A DNA stretch of 17,068 nt, from positions 1 to 17,068 of the forward strand of contig JANYCP010000001.1 of the NCBI GenBank assembly GCA_025360265.1, given 5' to 3'. Numbering within the stretch: position 1 is the first letter of the stretch; every line of letters starts with the position of its first letter. This DNA comes from Gemmatimonadota bacterium (lineage in GTDB: Bacteria > Gemmatimonadota > Gemmatimonadetes > Gemmatimonadales > GWC2-71-9). Made by a program: the position numbers and the translations under genes. The notes below the pieces were generated by a model. The model had not been told where the DNA came from, ran no database searches, and saw nothing but the letters and a program-made list of their open reading frames with translations. Shown in pieces: positions 1 through 7,659 of the stretch.

Positions 1-574
1 TTTCGATGTCCGGAACCCACGACCAGTTGAGGTCGTTGTTGCCATGGTAGATCAGGATAGCGTCCGGCTGCAAGTGAGAGATCCGCAACATGAAGTTGAC
101 GCGCTGCTCGATTGACGTGTAGCCCGGGACGCCAGCGTTGATCACTTCGATCTGTCGGTCTGGGTGTGCTGCGCGCAGTTTCGATTCAAGGAGTGCTGGC
201 CACGCACCTTCGTGCGAGTAGGTCCCCTTCCAGCCAAAGGTCGAGGACTCGCCCACCGCGAAAATCCGGAAGGTACCCCGCGGTTTCGGTATCGTGATTT
301 CGCCACCGCGAAAGCCAAACGAATCGACATCCACCTGGAACGGGCCGGAACGGAACCGCAGCCCTGGCACCAACGCCGATCGCAGGTACGGGTTGCCATG
401 CGCGTAACTGACGTATCGCCGAGGCATGTAGCCAGCATAGCGCTCAAGCAGCCGGCCGCCGAGTTCGCCGGCAAGTAAAAGCAGGAGCACCGGCGCAGAA
501 AGCAGGAGCAATCGCTTCCAGCGTGGCCACGCGTCAAAGCGTGAACGGCCCCGCGACGAATCGCCTTGGTTCAT
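1..574 (-). CDS. Membrane-anchored SGNH/GDSL hydrolase, 3' part missing (SxtL-like)
   Basis: The reading frame is open from an ATG at 574 down to the left edge (191 codons seen), so the C-terminus is missing. Residues 1-20 are basic and polar. Residues 21-38 form a Leu-rich membrane segment, suggesting an inner-membrane anchor with the catalytic domain outside the cytoplasm. The SGNH blocks are visible: block I GESSTFG (108-114, a GDS variant with Ser110 as likely nucleophile), block II INAGVPGY (145-152) and block III HGNND (177-181). The catalytic Asp/His block V would lie beyond the edge. Such enzymes hydrolyse or transfer O-acyl groups. GAGGG at 580-584 gives a Shine-Dalgarno 5 nt before the ATG. 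The gene diverges from the carbamoyltransferase, and a GDSL enzyme also accompanies the homologous genes in saxitoxin clusters. The substrate is unknown; acyl-ester trimming of the same product is inference. Confidence 0.88.
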   Translation of the reverse strand, partial: MNQGDSSRGRSRFDAWPRWKRLLLLSAPVLLLLLAGELGGRLLERYAGYMPRRYVSYAHGNPYLRSALVPGLRFRSGPFQVDVDSFGFRGGEITIPKPRGTFRIFAVGESSTFGWKGTYSHEGAWPALLESKLRAAHPDRQIEVINAGVPGYTSIEQRVNFMLRISHLQPDAILIYHGNNDLNWSWVPDIE

Positions 575-608
575 CGTTTCCCTCACCCTGAAGCGTGGGC
601 CAGTTCTG

Positions 609-651
609 TGCCATTGTGGAGCGTGACTGTGCCGCGACGGCCACAACGGCA
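609..651. promoter_or_regulatory. Imperfect inverted repeat in the divergent spacer (possible operator or leader hairpin)
   Basis: The 101-bp gap between the divergent starts (575-675) holds TGCCATTGTGG (609-619) and CCACAACGGCA (641-651). They are inverted copies matching at 10 of 11 positions, with a 21-nt spacer and arm centres 32 bp apart, about three helical turns. A direct repeat CTGTGCC also occurs at 606-612 and 627-633, exactly 21 bp apart. The arrangement suits a dimeric regulator controlling both directions, or a hairpin in the mRNA leader. I see no convincing -35/-10 pair on either strand. The repeat could be chance in GC-rich sequence. Confidence 0.35.
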
Positions 652-675
652 TGCTTTCTGCAAGATTCGGCCCGA

Positions 676-2511
676 ATGAGCCCCCCCAGCCACATTCTCG
701 GGATTTCCGCGTTCTATCACGATAGCGCCGCCTGCCTGGTGCGCGACGGCGAAATTATCGCCGCGTGTTCAGAGGAACGCCTCACGCGGAAGAAGGGCGA
801 CCCCGATTTTCCAGCACGCGCCGTCGAGTTCTGCCTGGCCGAGGGAGGGATCACCGCCCGCGAGCTGGCGCACGTTGGATTCTACGACAAGCCGATCATC
901 AAGTTCGAACGGATCATCGAGACATACCTCGGTGTGGCGCCCCGCGGATTCCGTCAGTTCCTGATGGCTGGCCCGCTCTGGATGAAGGAAAAGCTGTTCA
1001 TGGATCGGCAGATCCGTCGAGCGCTGCCCGAGTATGAAGGCGACATCCTGTATGCCGAGCATCACGAGTCGCATGCGGCGAGCGCGTTCTATCCGTCGCC
1101 GTTTGAGGAAGCAGCCATCCTCACGATGGACGGCGTGGGTGAATGGGCGACAGCGTCGTTCGGTGTGGGCCGGGGATCTGATCTGCAGTTGCTGAAGGAG
1201 ATGCGTTGGCCGGACTCGTTGGGCCTGCTCTATTCGGCATTCACCTACTACACCGGGTTCAAGGTCAATTCCGGTGAGTACAAAGTGATGGGCCTGGCGC
1301 CCTACGGTCAGCCGAAATACGTCGACCTGATCTTCAAGCATCTTGTCGACCTGCACGACGATGGGTCCTTCCGTCTCAATCAGGACTACTTCGATTATCT
1401 CGGCGGCCTCACGATGACCAACGGCAGATTCAATGATCTGTTCGGTGGCTTGCCGCGGGTACCCGAATCGGACTTGACCCAGAAGGAGATGGACCTGGCA
1501 CGGTCGGTACAGGAGGTGTGCGAGGAGATCATGCTCCGGCAGGCGCGCGCCGTGCACCGCGAAACCGGCATGGAAAATCTCTGTCTCGCCGGCGGCGTTG
1601 CCTTGAATTGTGTGGGCAACGGCCGGTTGCTGCGCGAAGGTCCATTCAAGCGCTTGTTCATTCAACCTGCCGCCGGCGATGCTGGTGGAGCGCTTGGCGT
1701 CGCCCAGCTCATCTGGCACCGTCACCTCAAGCAGCCGCGCCGTGTGGCCACTGGTCGCGACAGTATGAAGGGTGCGTACCTCGGCCCTGGATTCAGCGAC
1801 ACGGAGATCGAACAGTTCCTCACCCGCACTGGTGCGACGTATCACCATCTCGACCGCCAGCCGCTGCTGGAGTCGGTCGCTGCGCAACTCGCCGACGGCA
1901 AGATCATCGGCTGGTTCAACGGCCGCATGGAATTCGGCCCGCGGGCGCTTGGCTCGCGCTCGATTCTCGGCGATCCGCGCAATCCGCGGATGCAAGCGGA
2001 CATGAATATCAAGATCAAGTTTCGGGAAGGATTCCGGCCGTTCGCGCCGAGCGTGCTCCGCGAACGTGCCGCCGACTACTTCGAACTCGATTGCGAGTCC
2101 CCGTACATGCTACTGGTCGCTCCGGTGAAAAAGGAGCGGCAGATCCCGATGACGGCGGAGCAGCAACAGAGCCTCTGGGGCATCGCGATGCTCAACGTAC
2201 CCCGGTCCGATCTTCCGGCGATTACGCACATCGACTATTCAGCTCGCGTGCAGACGGTGTCTCGCGACGTGAGCCCTGACTACTATGACCTGATTGCAGA
2301 ATTCGACAAGCGAACCGGTTGTGCCGTCGTGATCAACACGTCGTTCAACGTGCGCGGTGAGCCGATTGTGTGCTCGCCAAAGGACGCATACACCTGTTTC
2401 ATGCGCACAGACATCGACACGCTGGTGCTGGGCCGGTACATGCTGCACAAGGCAGAGCAGGCACCCTGGCAGGAGACAGATCAGTGGCAGCAAGAGTTCC
2501 AGCTCGATTGA
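676..2511 (+). CDS. O-carbamoyltransferase, NodU/CmcH/TobZ family (SxtI-like)
   Basis: At 611 residues this is the usual length for the family. These enzymes move the carbamoyl group of carbamoyl phosphate, via a carbamoyl-adenylate, to a hydroxyl of a sugar or natural product. The Kae1-like part shows ILGISAFYHDSAA (7-19), EEXLTRXKXD (34-43), the metal-binding HHESHAASAF (129-138), DGVGEWAT (152-159), YKVMGLAPYG (202-211), GGVALN (306-311) and GDAGGALG (334-341). The C-terminal domain has NGRMEFGPRALGSRSI (415-430), FRPFAPSVL (453-461) and INTSFNVRGEPIV (553-565). I chose ATG 676 because the conserved N-terminus begins just after it; an in-frame GTG at 595 would add 27 unconserved residues. 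The ribosome site before 676 is weak. The SxtJ and DUF5989 genes follow directly. Family and reaction are firm; the acceptor is unknown but is probably the sugar product of this operon. Confidence 0.95.
   Translation: MSPPSHILGISAFYHDSAACLVRDGEIIAACSEERLTRKKGDPDFPARAVEFCLAEGGITARELAHVGFYDKPIIKFERIIETYLGVAPRGFRQFLMAGPLWMKEKLFMDRQIRRALPEYEGDILYAEHHESHAASAFYPSPFEEAAILTMDGVGEWATASFGVGRGSDLQLLKEMRWPDSLGLLYSAFTYYTGFKVNSGEYKVMGLAPYGQPKYVDLIFKHLVDLHDDGSFRLNQDYFDYLGGLTMTNGRFNDLFGGLPRVPESDLTQKEMDLARSVQEVCEEIMLRQARAVHRETGMENLCLAGGVALNCVGNGRLLREGPFKRLFIQPAAGDAGGALGVAQLIWHRHLKQPRRVATGRDSMKGAYLGPGFSDTEIEQFLTRTGATYHHLDRQPLLESVAAQLADGKIIGWFNGRMEFGPRALGSRSILGDPRNPRMQADMNIKIKFREGFRPFAPSVLRERAADYFELDCESPYMLLVAPVKKERQIPMTAEQQQSLWGIAMLNVPRSDLPAITHIDYSARVQTVSRDVSPDYYDLIAEFDKRTGCAVVINTSFNVRGEPIVCSPKDAYTCFMRTDIDTLVLGRYMLHKAEQAPWQETDQWQQEFQLD
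2471..2475 (+). promoter_or_regulatory. Ribosome binding site deciding the SxtJ-like start
   Basis: AGGAG lies inside the end of the carbamoyltransferase gene, 8 nt before the in-frame GTG at 2484. It favours that GTG over the TTG at 2508, which overlaps the upstream stop codon. Confidence 0.6.
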
Positions 2512-2885
2512 CGTCGAGCGAAGGGCGGAAGTTCGCCTTTCCCGTGGGCGCCGCGTTCGCGGTGCTGTCCGCCGTGGCGTTCTGGCGGCACCATCCGGTG
2601 TCGTGGCGGGTGCTCGCTGGCCTGTCCGCATCCCTCCTTGTCGCCGGTACGTTGATCCCGAGCTATCTCGGGCCGGTGCAGCGAGGGTGGATGGGATTTG
2701 CCCACGCATTGTCGAAGGTCACGACGCCGATCTTGATGGCGGTCATCTATTTCCTGATCCTGACGCCGATTGGATTGGTGACGCGACTCTTTGGTCGGAA
2801 TTCGATGCGGCACCAGGAAGTGCAGGGTAGTTTCTGGAAAGCGCCACCATCCGGTGGCCGCTCGGACATGGAACACCAGTTTTAG
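2484..2885 (+). CDS. SxtJ-family small membrane protein
   Basis: 133 residues from GTG 2484, overlapping the carbamoyltransferase by 28 bp. A TTG start at 2508 is the alternative and would cost eight residues. Three hydrophobic stretches are visible: about 19-34, 41-58 and 81-101. The segment WMGFAHALSKVTTPI (69-83) followed by VIYFLILTPIGLVTRLFG (87-104) is the signature I recognise from SxtJ proteins, named after a saxitoxin-cluster gene of unknown function. SxtJ genes habitually sit beside O-carbamoyltransferases, and this one lies between the carbamoyltransferase and the DUF5989 gene. No catalytic residues are apparent. A role as membrane partner or anchor for the carbamoyltransferase is inference. 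The C-terminal 25 residues are polar and probably cytoplasmic. Confidence 0.88.
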   Translation: MAARVPARLTSSEGRKFAFPVGAAFAVLSAVAFWRHHPVSWRVLAGLSASLLVAGTLIPSYLGPVQRGWMGFAHALSKVTTPILMAVIYFLILTPIGLVTRLFGRNSMRHQEVQGSFWKAPPSGGRSDMEHQF

Positions 2886-2889
2886 GAGG
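2884..2889 (+). promoter_or_regulatory. Strong Shine-Dalgarno for the DUF5989 gene
   Basis: A perfect AGGAGG overlaps the TAG stop of the SxtJ-like gene (2883-2885) and sits 5 nt before the ATG at 2895. It is the strongest ribosome site in the operon and supports the 52-codon gene being real. Confidence 0.7.
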
Positions 2890-2894
2890 CGATC

Positions 2895-3053
2895 ATGGCC
2901 AAGGGTGGATTGATCTCGGAGCTGTGGGCCTTCATGCGGATCCGCAAGAAATTCTGGCTGGTGCCAATCATTGTGGTGATGGTTGCGGTGGCCGCGTTGC
3001 TGGTATTTGCGCAAGGATCTGCGCTCGCGCCATTCATCTACACGATCTTCTAG
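2895..3053 (+). CDS. DUF5989-family single-pass membrane protein (SxtK-like)
   Basis: A 52-residue protein. The N-terminal amphipathic part contains ISELWAFMRIRKKFWLVP (7-24), followed by one transmembrane helix (about 21-40) and a conserved-looking tail SALAPFIYTIF (42-52). The E-x-W-x-F-x6-K-[KR]-x-W pattern and the PFIYTIF end are what I associate with DUF5989. Members of this family lie next to SxtJ and carbamoyltransferase genes, and SxtK occupies the same place in saxitoxin clusters. It follows SxtJ after 9 nt behind a perfect AGGAGG, and the next gene starts 10 nt downstream. No enzymatic residues are visible. A membrane accessory role is inference. Confidence 0.85.
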   Translation: MAKGGLISELWAFMRIRKKFWLVPIIVVMVAVAALLVFAQGSALAPFIYTIF

Positions 3054-3063
3054 GCGGAATCCC

Positions 3064-4155
3064 ATGCGCGTCGCAGTGATTGGCCTCGGCAACGCTGGCA
3101 GCACACTCCACCTTCCTGCGCTCAAGGGGATTCCAGGGATCGAGGCGGTCGGCATGGACATCGACAGCGCCCGGCGCGAAAAGGCGGCAGCTGCCTTCGG
3201 CGTCCCGGTGTTCGCTGACTTCGACGAAATGCTCGCCAAGGCGCGGCCCGACGTGGTGATGGTTGGTACGCCGCCTGGTTCACACGCGGACTACTGCCTC
3301 CGGTCGTTTGCAGCTGGCGCGCACGTGATCTGTGAAAAGCCGTTCGTGTCGAGCCTCGCCGAAGCCGATCGCGTAATCGCCGCGGCCAAGGCTGCTGGCA
3401 AGCGGGTCGCGCTGAACCACGAATTCCGGGAGATGCCGATTTTTCGCGCGGTTCGCGACGCAGTCGATAGCCGCGACACCGGCGGGCTCGTCTTCGCACA
3501 GGTCTGGCAGCTCATGGACTTGCCGCCTTGGGCTGAGCCTGGCTGGCGCGGTCAGATGCTGCAGCGGACGCTGTATGAGGCCGGTGTGCACCTGGTCGAC
3601 TTCCTGATTGCGTTGTTTGGCGAGCGACCGATCGCTGTCGACGCCCGCACGTCGACCTGTGGTGTTCGCGAAGGTGAGACCGATGCCGTGGCGCTCGTCA
3701 CGCTGGAATTTTCGCGCGGCCGACTTGCCCAGATCACACAGAACCGGCTGTGCAAGGGCGAGACGCAGTACTTCGAGGTTCGCGCCGACACCGAGCGCGC
3801 GTCGGTACGCGCGTCGTTTGGCGGACGGGCGCGGCTGCTCGCCGGTCTGTTCCGGAGCAACAGGCCGTCGCTGCGTCTGGAGTATGGTGTGTCTGGAATG
3901 GCGTGGCGCGAGCGAGCCGGAAAGCGGGAATTTCTCGGCCGCAACCCGAAGGATCCCGGCATGGTTGCGACGCGGTACGTCATCGAGCGCACGCTGAAGG
4001 CCTTTAAGGACGGCACCGAGCCACCCGCGAGTGGCGAGGCGGGGCGTGACGTACTCGCCGTGATCGCGGCGGCGTATCGCTCGGCGGCAACCGGTCAGCG
4101 TGTGCACATTGACGATGCACTTCTTGCGGCGATGCATAACACCCAGCTGGGATGA
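3064..4155 (+). CDS. Gfo/Idh/MocA-family NAD(P)-dependent dehydrogenase (first of two)
   Basis: 363 residues, typical family size, probably cytoplasmic. The Rossmann fold begins at once with VAVIGLGNAGSTLH (3-16). An acidic residue after the second strand (Asp32/Asp34) fits NAD binding. The family catalytic lysine motif is CEKPF (90-94), and EAGVHLVDF (172-180) supplies the usual His176 and Asp179. Such enzymes oxidise or reduce sugar hydroxyls, commonly on nucleotide sugars or inositols. ATG 3064 is preferred because the coenzyme fold starts there; upstream in-frame codons run through the DUF5989 gene. Its TGA overlaps the ATG of a second Gfo/Idh gene, so the two are translationally coupled and may act in succession or as a pair. 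The substrate cannot be told from sequence. Confidence 0.93.
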   Translation: MRVAVIGLGNAGSTLHLPALKGIPGIEAVGMDIDSARREKAAAAFGVPVFADFDEMLAKARPDVVMVGTPPGSHADYCLRSFAAGAHVICEKPFVSSLAEADRVIAAAKAAGKRVALNHEFREMPIFRAVRDAVDSRDTGGLVFAQVWQLMDLPPWAEPGWRGQMLQRTLYEAGVHLVDFLIALFGERPIAVDARTSTCGVREGETDAVALVTLEFSRGRLAQITQNRLCKGETQYFEVRADTERASVRASFGGRARLLAGLFRSNRPSLRLEYGVSGMAWRERAGKREFLGRNPKDPGMVATRYVIERTLKAFKDGTEPPASGEAGRDVLAVIAAAYRSAATGQRVHIDDALLAAMHNTQLG

Positions 4156-5132
4156 AGCCAGTGCGCGCCATCATTGTCGGTGCCGGACTAATGGGTCGGT
4201 GGCATGCAGATGCGGCGCAGCGCAGCGGCGCGGTGATCGTCGGTGTCGTTGATCCGGACACCGCGCGCGCCGGTGCGCTCGTACCCGGTGTCAACGGTTA
4301 CGCAGGGCTCGATGAAGCGCTCGCCCAATCCGCCGACGTCGTACACGTCTGCACGCCGCTCCATAGCCACGTCGAATTGTGCGAGAAAGCGCTGGTCGCC
4401 GGATGCCACGTCATCGTGGAGAAGCCGGCGACGCCAACTGCAGATGAAGCCCGAATGCTCGTCAGCGTCGCGCAGACCGCAAACCGTTTGCTCGTGCCCG
4501 TCCACCAATTCGTGCATCAGCGAGGCGTAGCTGCGATCCGACAGCGGTCCCGCGATCTCGGCGCAATTCGGCAACTGGAATTCGCCACCTGCTCCGCCGG
4601 CGCCGAGCAGGGCGATCGTGATCGCGACACGGTGGCGGCCGAGATCGTGCCTCATGCGTTGTCGCTGGCTCGTAATCTTCTCGGCGTGAATGTGGCAACG
4701 CTGTCGTGGCAGCTCGTGCGGTCGGCGCCAGGTGAATGGCGATTCAGTGCAGCGGCCCCGAGCGGCAGCGCGATCAACGGCATGATCTCTCTCAGTGGTC
4801 GGCCAACATTCGCCACTTGTCGCGTGCTCGCCGATCACGGCAGCGCGACGGCAGACCTCTTTCACGGCTTCGCGGTGTTCGAGCAAGGGCATGCTTCGCG
4901 TCGGTACAAGATTGTCCGTCCGCTTCTCCTGGGGATGCGTGGCGCTGGGATTGCGACGGCAAACCTGGTTCGACGCGCGATCAGCGGCGAGTCGGCATAT
5001 CCGGGCCTGCGGTCATTGTGCGCCGCGACCTATTCGGCGATCCAGGACGCTGGCGCACCGCCGTTCGGCGCCGATGAAATCGTGGATGTTGCGCGGGCGC
5101 GCGATCGACTCGTTGCGCTCGCTGCGGGCTGA
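4152..5132 (+). CDS. Gfo/Idh/MocA-family NAD(P)-dependent dehydrogenase (second of two)
   Basis: 326 residues, starting at an ATG that overlaps the previous stop (ATGA). It has the dinucleotide-binding stretch AIIVGAGLMGRWHADA (6-21), Asp34 after the second strand, HVCTPLHSH (65-73) and the catalytic VEKPAT motif (89-94, Lys91). The later active-site segment reads EIVPHALSLARNLLG (164-178). It keeps a histidine (His168) but has Ser where the partner has the HxxD aspartate, so the chemistry or substrate may differ from that of the first copy. It is about 37 residues shorter than its neighbour. Probable role: a second oxidoreduction or elimination step on the same sugar precursor, which is inference from pairing. 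A gap of 51 nt precedes the preferred start of the methyltransferase. Confidence 0.9.
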   Translation: MKPVRAIIVGAGLMGRWHADAAQRSGAVIVGVVDPDTARAGALVPGVNGYAGLDEALAQSADVVHVCTPLHSHVELCEKALVAGCHVIVEKPATPTADEARMLVSVAQTANRLLVPVHQFVHQRGVAAIRQRSRDLGAIRQLEFATCSAGAEQGDRDRDTVAAEIVPHALSLARNLLGVNVATLSWQLVRSAPGEWRFSAAAPSGSAINGMISLSGRPTFATCRVLADHGSATADLFHGFAVFEQGHASRRYKIVRPLLLGMRGAGIATANLVRRAISGESAYPGLRSLCAATYSAIQDAGAPPFGADEIVDVARARDRLVALAAG

Positions 5133-5169
5133 TCGCGTCCTGCCGACGTGACGTTGACACTTGAACGAC

Positions 5170-5174
5170 GGGAG
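5170..5174 (+). promoter_or_regulatory. Ribosome binding site deciding the methyltransferase start
   Basis: GGGAG lies 9 nt before ATG 5184. No comparable site precedes the alternative in-frame GTG at 5148. Confidence 0.5.
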
Positions 5175-5183
5175 CTCTCTGCA

Positions 5184-5918
5184 ATGTCGCCAATCTTGTC
5201 GAACAAGGAATGGATCTACTGGGGCGAGCACGATCCATTGTTCGCCGTTTCGACGCAGCCTGGCAAGGAACACGGCGGCGCGTCGCCCTGGACGATCGCC
5301 GATTTTCTCGAGACCGGACGCCGATACTTCGTAGACGTGGCGGCGCACTGGAATCGGTACGGCGTCGGCTCGAAACATTGCGTCGAGATCGGCTGCGGTG
5401 CCGGCCGCCTGACTTATCAGCTCGCTGCCAAGTTCGCGCAGGTCACTGCGCTCGACGTCTCTTCGGCGCAGCAGGAGCGGGCACGATTGGCACTCGGGGA
5501 ACGTGCGGCCAGAGTGAGTCTTGTGCGCGTCGAAGAACCGGTGATCCCGATCGACGACGCTTCGTGTGATGGCGTGTTCTCGTGCGAAGTCTTTCAGCAC
5601 TTTGATTCGGACGCCGGTATCGCCGCGTACATCAAGGAAGCGCACCGCGTCCTGGTCCCGGGCGGGTCCATCTGCATTCAACTTCCAGTTGTCGGCTTGC
5701 AGCCGCAGTCAATACTTGCGCTGCCGGCCCGCAACACGGTGTTACGGGTACTGCGCCGGCTGGGGCGACGCCGCATGATGATCTATCGGCGATTCCACGC
5801 CGCGGAGCTCATCGGGTGGTTGGTGGACTCAGGATTCGCCGACGTCGAATTGCAGCATTTTCACGCGGCGGAGCAGGAGGGATTTCACAGCTATTTCCTG
5901 GGCCGCAAACCGTCGTGA
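5184..5918 (+). CDS. Class I SAM-dependent methyltransferase
   Basis: 244 residues from ATG 5184; GTG 5148 would add 12 residues. The N-terminal part KEWIYWGEHDPLFAV (8-22) is a lead-in I associate with methyltransferases of polysaccharide clusters. Motif I is VEIGCGAGRLT (67-77), the acidic post-motif residue is Asp91 in ALDVS, and SCEVFQHF (133-140) and HRVLVPGG (154-161) are motifs II/III of the Methyltransf_11/25 type. It is cytoplasmic, with no membrane segment. It lies between the dehydrogenase pair and the GT paralogues, which suggests methylation of a sugar hydroxyl or amine in the product, but small-molecule acceptors are equally possible. Its TGA is overlapped by the GTG of the next gene. 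Confidence 0.9.
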   Translation: MSPILSNKEWIYWGEHDPLFAVSTQPGKEHGGASPWTIADFLETGRRYFVDVAAHWNRYGVGSKHCVEIGCGAGRLTYQLAAKFAQVTALDVSSAQQERARLALGERAARVSLVRVEEPVIPIDDASCDGVFSCEVFQHFDSDAGIAAYIKEAHRVLVPGGSICIQLPVVGLQPQSILALPARNTVLRVLRRLGRRRMMIYRRFHAAELIGWLVDSGFADVELQHFHAAEQEGFHSYFLGRKPS

Positions 5919-6793
5919 CCACGTTGGACATCTCGGTGATCCTGGTTGCGACACCCGGAGGTCCCGATCTCCGGGCACCCCTCGCCGCGATCGAACGGTC
6001 GTGCGCTGGACTCCACGCCGAAGTGCTGGTGATCCGGCCGGTGGGCGAAGCACCGATTCAGCCGTCAACCGTTGTGGAGATTCGCGAGCTCCCATCGACT
6101 GCGGAATTGCTCGTCCCGGAATGCTGGGGAATCGGCGTTCGCGCCGCGCATGCTCCAGTGTTCGCCTGTCTGACCACTGAATTCACAGTCGAGCCAGGTT
6201 GGGCCCGCGCCCTGATCGACGCGTTGTCGACCGGTGCGGCGGCCGCGTCGGGCGCGATCGGTCTCGACCCCAATGCATCGACGACAACCGCGGCAACCTA
6301 CCTGACGCGGTTCAGCGCATTCCTGCCCGGAGCGAATGAAGGATTTTGCGCCGTCGAGAACGTGCCGGGAGATTCTGCGGCCTATCGGCGATCGCGAGTT
6401 ATCGAGCACGCCGACCTGCTTGAGCGAGGATTCTGGGAGGTTGAATTCCATCGGCGTTTTTGCGCCGACGGATACCAGTTGTTGGCGTCGGAGGCCCTGC
6501 TCGCCGTCTTCGGGTCCAACCGTGCTCTCCGCGCGACACTTATGTTGCGTATACACCACGGTATTGAGCACGGTCGAACCAGAGTGCTGTTGGAACACCA
6601 CAATATTTGGCGAATTCTTCTGCTCGCGCCACTGGTTCCGGCGGTACTGGTTGCCCGCATTTGGCAAAGGACAGCCCGGCGTCCTGCGGCTCGAAAGCTG
6701 TTCTTTCGCTCGTTGCCGGCGCTCCTTGCCATCAACATCGGCTGGGCGGCTGGTGAGCTACGTGGTGCCTGGAGTGGGAGGTTCGGCCGGTGA
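5915..6793 (+). CDS. Glycosyltransferase-2-like protein, divergent (paralogue 1 of 3)
   Basis: 292 residues from GTG 5915, in a GTGA overlap with the methyltransferase stop. It begins with a GT-A style strand (SVILVATPG, 7-15) and ends with two membrane helices (about 232-249 and 264-285), the second carrying WAAGELRGAW (277-286). That ending matches the next two proteins (WAVGEALGY, WGAGEVVGY), as does WEVEFH at 174-179. At the sugar-nucleotide site its siblings have TEDN or IEDH, and here the aligned residues read TTEF (87-90). The TIPE[IM]R motif upstream is also missing. It may therefore be inactive or use an unusual donor, perhaps acting as a partner of its siblings. Family placement rests on the shared architecture more than on motifs. 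Confidence 0.75.
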   Translation: MTTLDISVILVATPGGPDLRAPLAAIERSCAGLHAEVLVIRPVGEAPIQPSTVVEIRELPSTAELLVPECWGIGVRAAHAPVFACLTTEFTVEPGWARALIDALSTGAAAASGAIGLDPNASTTTAATYLTRFSAFLPGANEGFCAVENVPGDSAAYRRSRVIEHADLLERGFWEVEFHRRFCADGYQLLASEALLAVFGSNRALRATLMLRIHHGIEHGRTRVLLEHHNIWRILLLAPLVPAVLVARIWQRTARRPAARKLFFRSLPALLAINIGWAAGELRGAWSGRFGR

Positions 6794-7659
6794 GAGTGTC
6801 AGTGGTTCTGGCGTCCTGTCGGAGTCCCAAATTGGTGGCCGAGGCGGTCGGTCGCCTGCTGCCGCAGTGCCAGGCGGTCGGCGCCGATCTGATCGTGGCT
6901 CGGGCGACTGCGCAGGAATCGCCGGATCCCGAAGGGTTGCTCGCCGGATGCCAGGTGGTGCCGTGCTTGCCTACTGCGACGATCCCCGAGATTCGCGGCG
7001 CTGGGCTGGCCGTCGCGACGGGGGACTGGGTGTTTCTGACCGAAGACAACTGCATTCCACGGCCCGACTGGGTTGCCCGGATGATGGCAGGAATGGGAAC
7101 GGAAGTTGACATAGTAGGCGGCACCATGGCCAACGCCCATACCGAGCACGCGATCGACGCCGGTGCTTTTTTCTCCGAATACGGCTTCTTCGGACAGTCT
7201 GCCGCACCGGTCCAGGCTGGCCCACCGCTGATAACCGGGGCGAACGTCGCATATTGTAACGCGATCGTTGCTGAAGTCGCCCAATGGGCTTCGGCTGGCA
7301 TATGGGAGACTGGGATCCATTCGCGCCTTGCCGAAAGTGGTCGGCGCTTTCGAGTCGCTCCCGACGCGGTCGTTGAGCAAAACCTTCACTACCAGCTCGG
7401 TGCTTTCTGCCGAGATCGCTACGAGCACGGTTACGACTTCGCTGTGGTCAGAGGGCGATCGTTGAGTTTCTCGAAACGGATCGTGCTGGCGGTCGCCACT
7501 CCGATTCTTCCAGTGCTGCTGACTTCGCGTGTGTGGCGGAGCACCGGCCGGCTTGCACCGGGAACGTTCCTCAAGGCACTGCCGTTTACGCTGACGTTTT
7601 TCTCCGCGTGGGCTGTTGGTGAAGCACTCGGCTACCTGAGTGGACGAGGTCGCGGGTGA
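6790..7659 (+). CDS. Glycosyltransferase family 2-like membrane protein (paralogue 2 of 3)
   Basis: 289 residues from GTG 6790, in a GTGA overlap with the preceding gene. The GT-A fold starts with VSVVLASCRS (3-12). TIPEIR (64-69), then GDWVFLTEDNCIPRPDW (78-94), includes the acidic EDN (85-87) in place of the classic DxD. GANVAYC (150-156) and GIWETGIHSRL (170-180) supply an acceptor-side acidic motif. Two C-terminal hydrophobic helices (about 230-248 and 263-284) should hold the enzyme on the cytoplasmic membrane face. Probable role: transfer of one sugar to a lipid-linked or membrane-bound acceptor. Donor and acceptor are not predictable from the sequence. Confidence 0.85.
   Translation: MRVSVVLASCRSPKLVAEAVGRLLPQCQAVGADLIVARATAQESPDPEGLLAGCQVVPCLPTATIPEIRGAGLAVATGDWVFLTEDNCIPRPDWVARMMAGMGTEVDIVGGTMANAHTEHAIDAGAFFSEYGFFGQSAAPVQAGPPLITGANVAYCNAIVAEVAQWASAGIWETGIHSRLAESGRRFRVAPDAVVEQNLHYQLGAFCRDRYEHGYDFAVVRGRSLSFSKRIVLAVATPILPVLLTSRVWRSTGRLAPGTFLKALPFTLTFFSAWAVGEALGYLSGRGRG

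Noticed and set aside
142..537. 131-codon minus-strand reading frame at the left edge
   Set aside because: It is a shadow of the SGNH hydrolase gene in another minus-strand frame. The true frame (start 574) is open to the window edge and carries GESSTFG, NAGVPGY and HGNND.
595..675. Upstream GTG extension of the carbamoyltransferase
   Set aside because: The extra 27 residues have no family similarity and would consume the divergent promoter spacer.
681..687. Run of seven C just after the carbamoyltransferase start, possible phase-variation tract
   Set aside because: Only seven bases, in frame, and no alternative frame or repeat expansion to support slippage; worth only a glance in read data.
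769..1995. 408-codon open frame antisense to the carbamoyltransferase
   Set aside because: High GC gives long antisense frames; no recognisable motif, and the opposite strand holds a full conserved enzyme.
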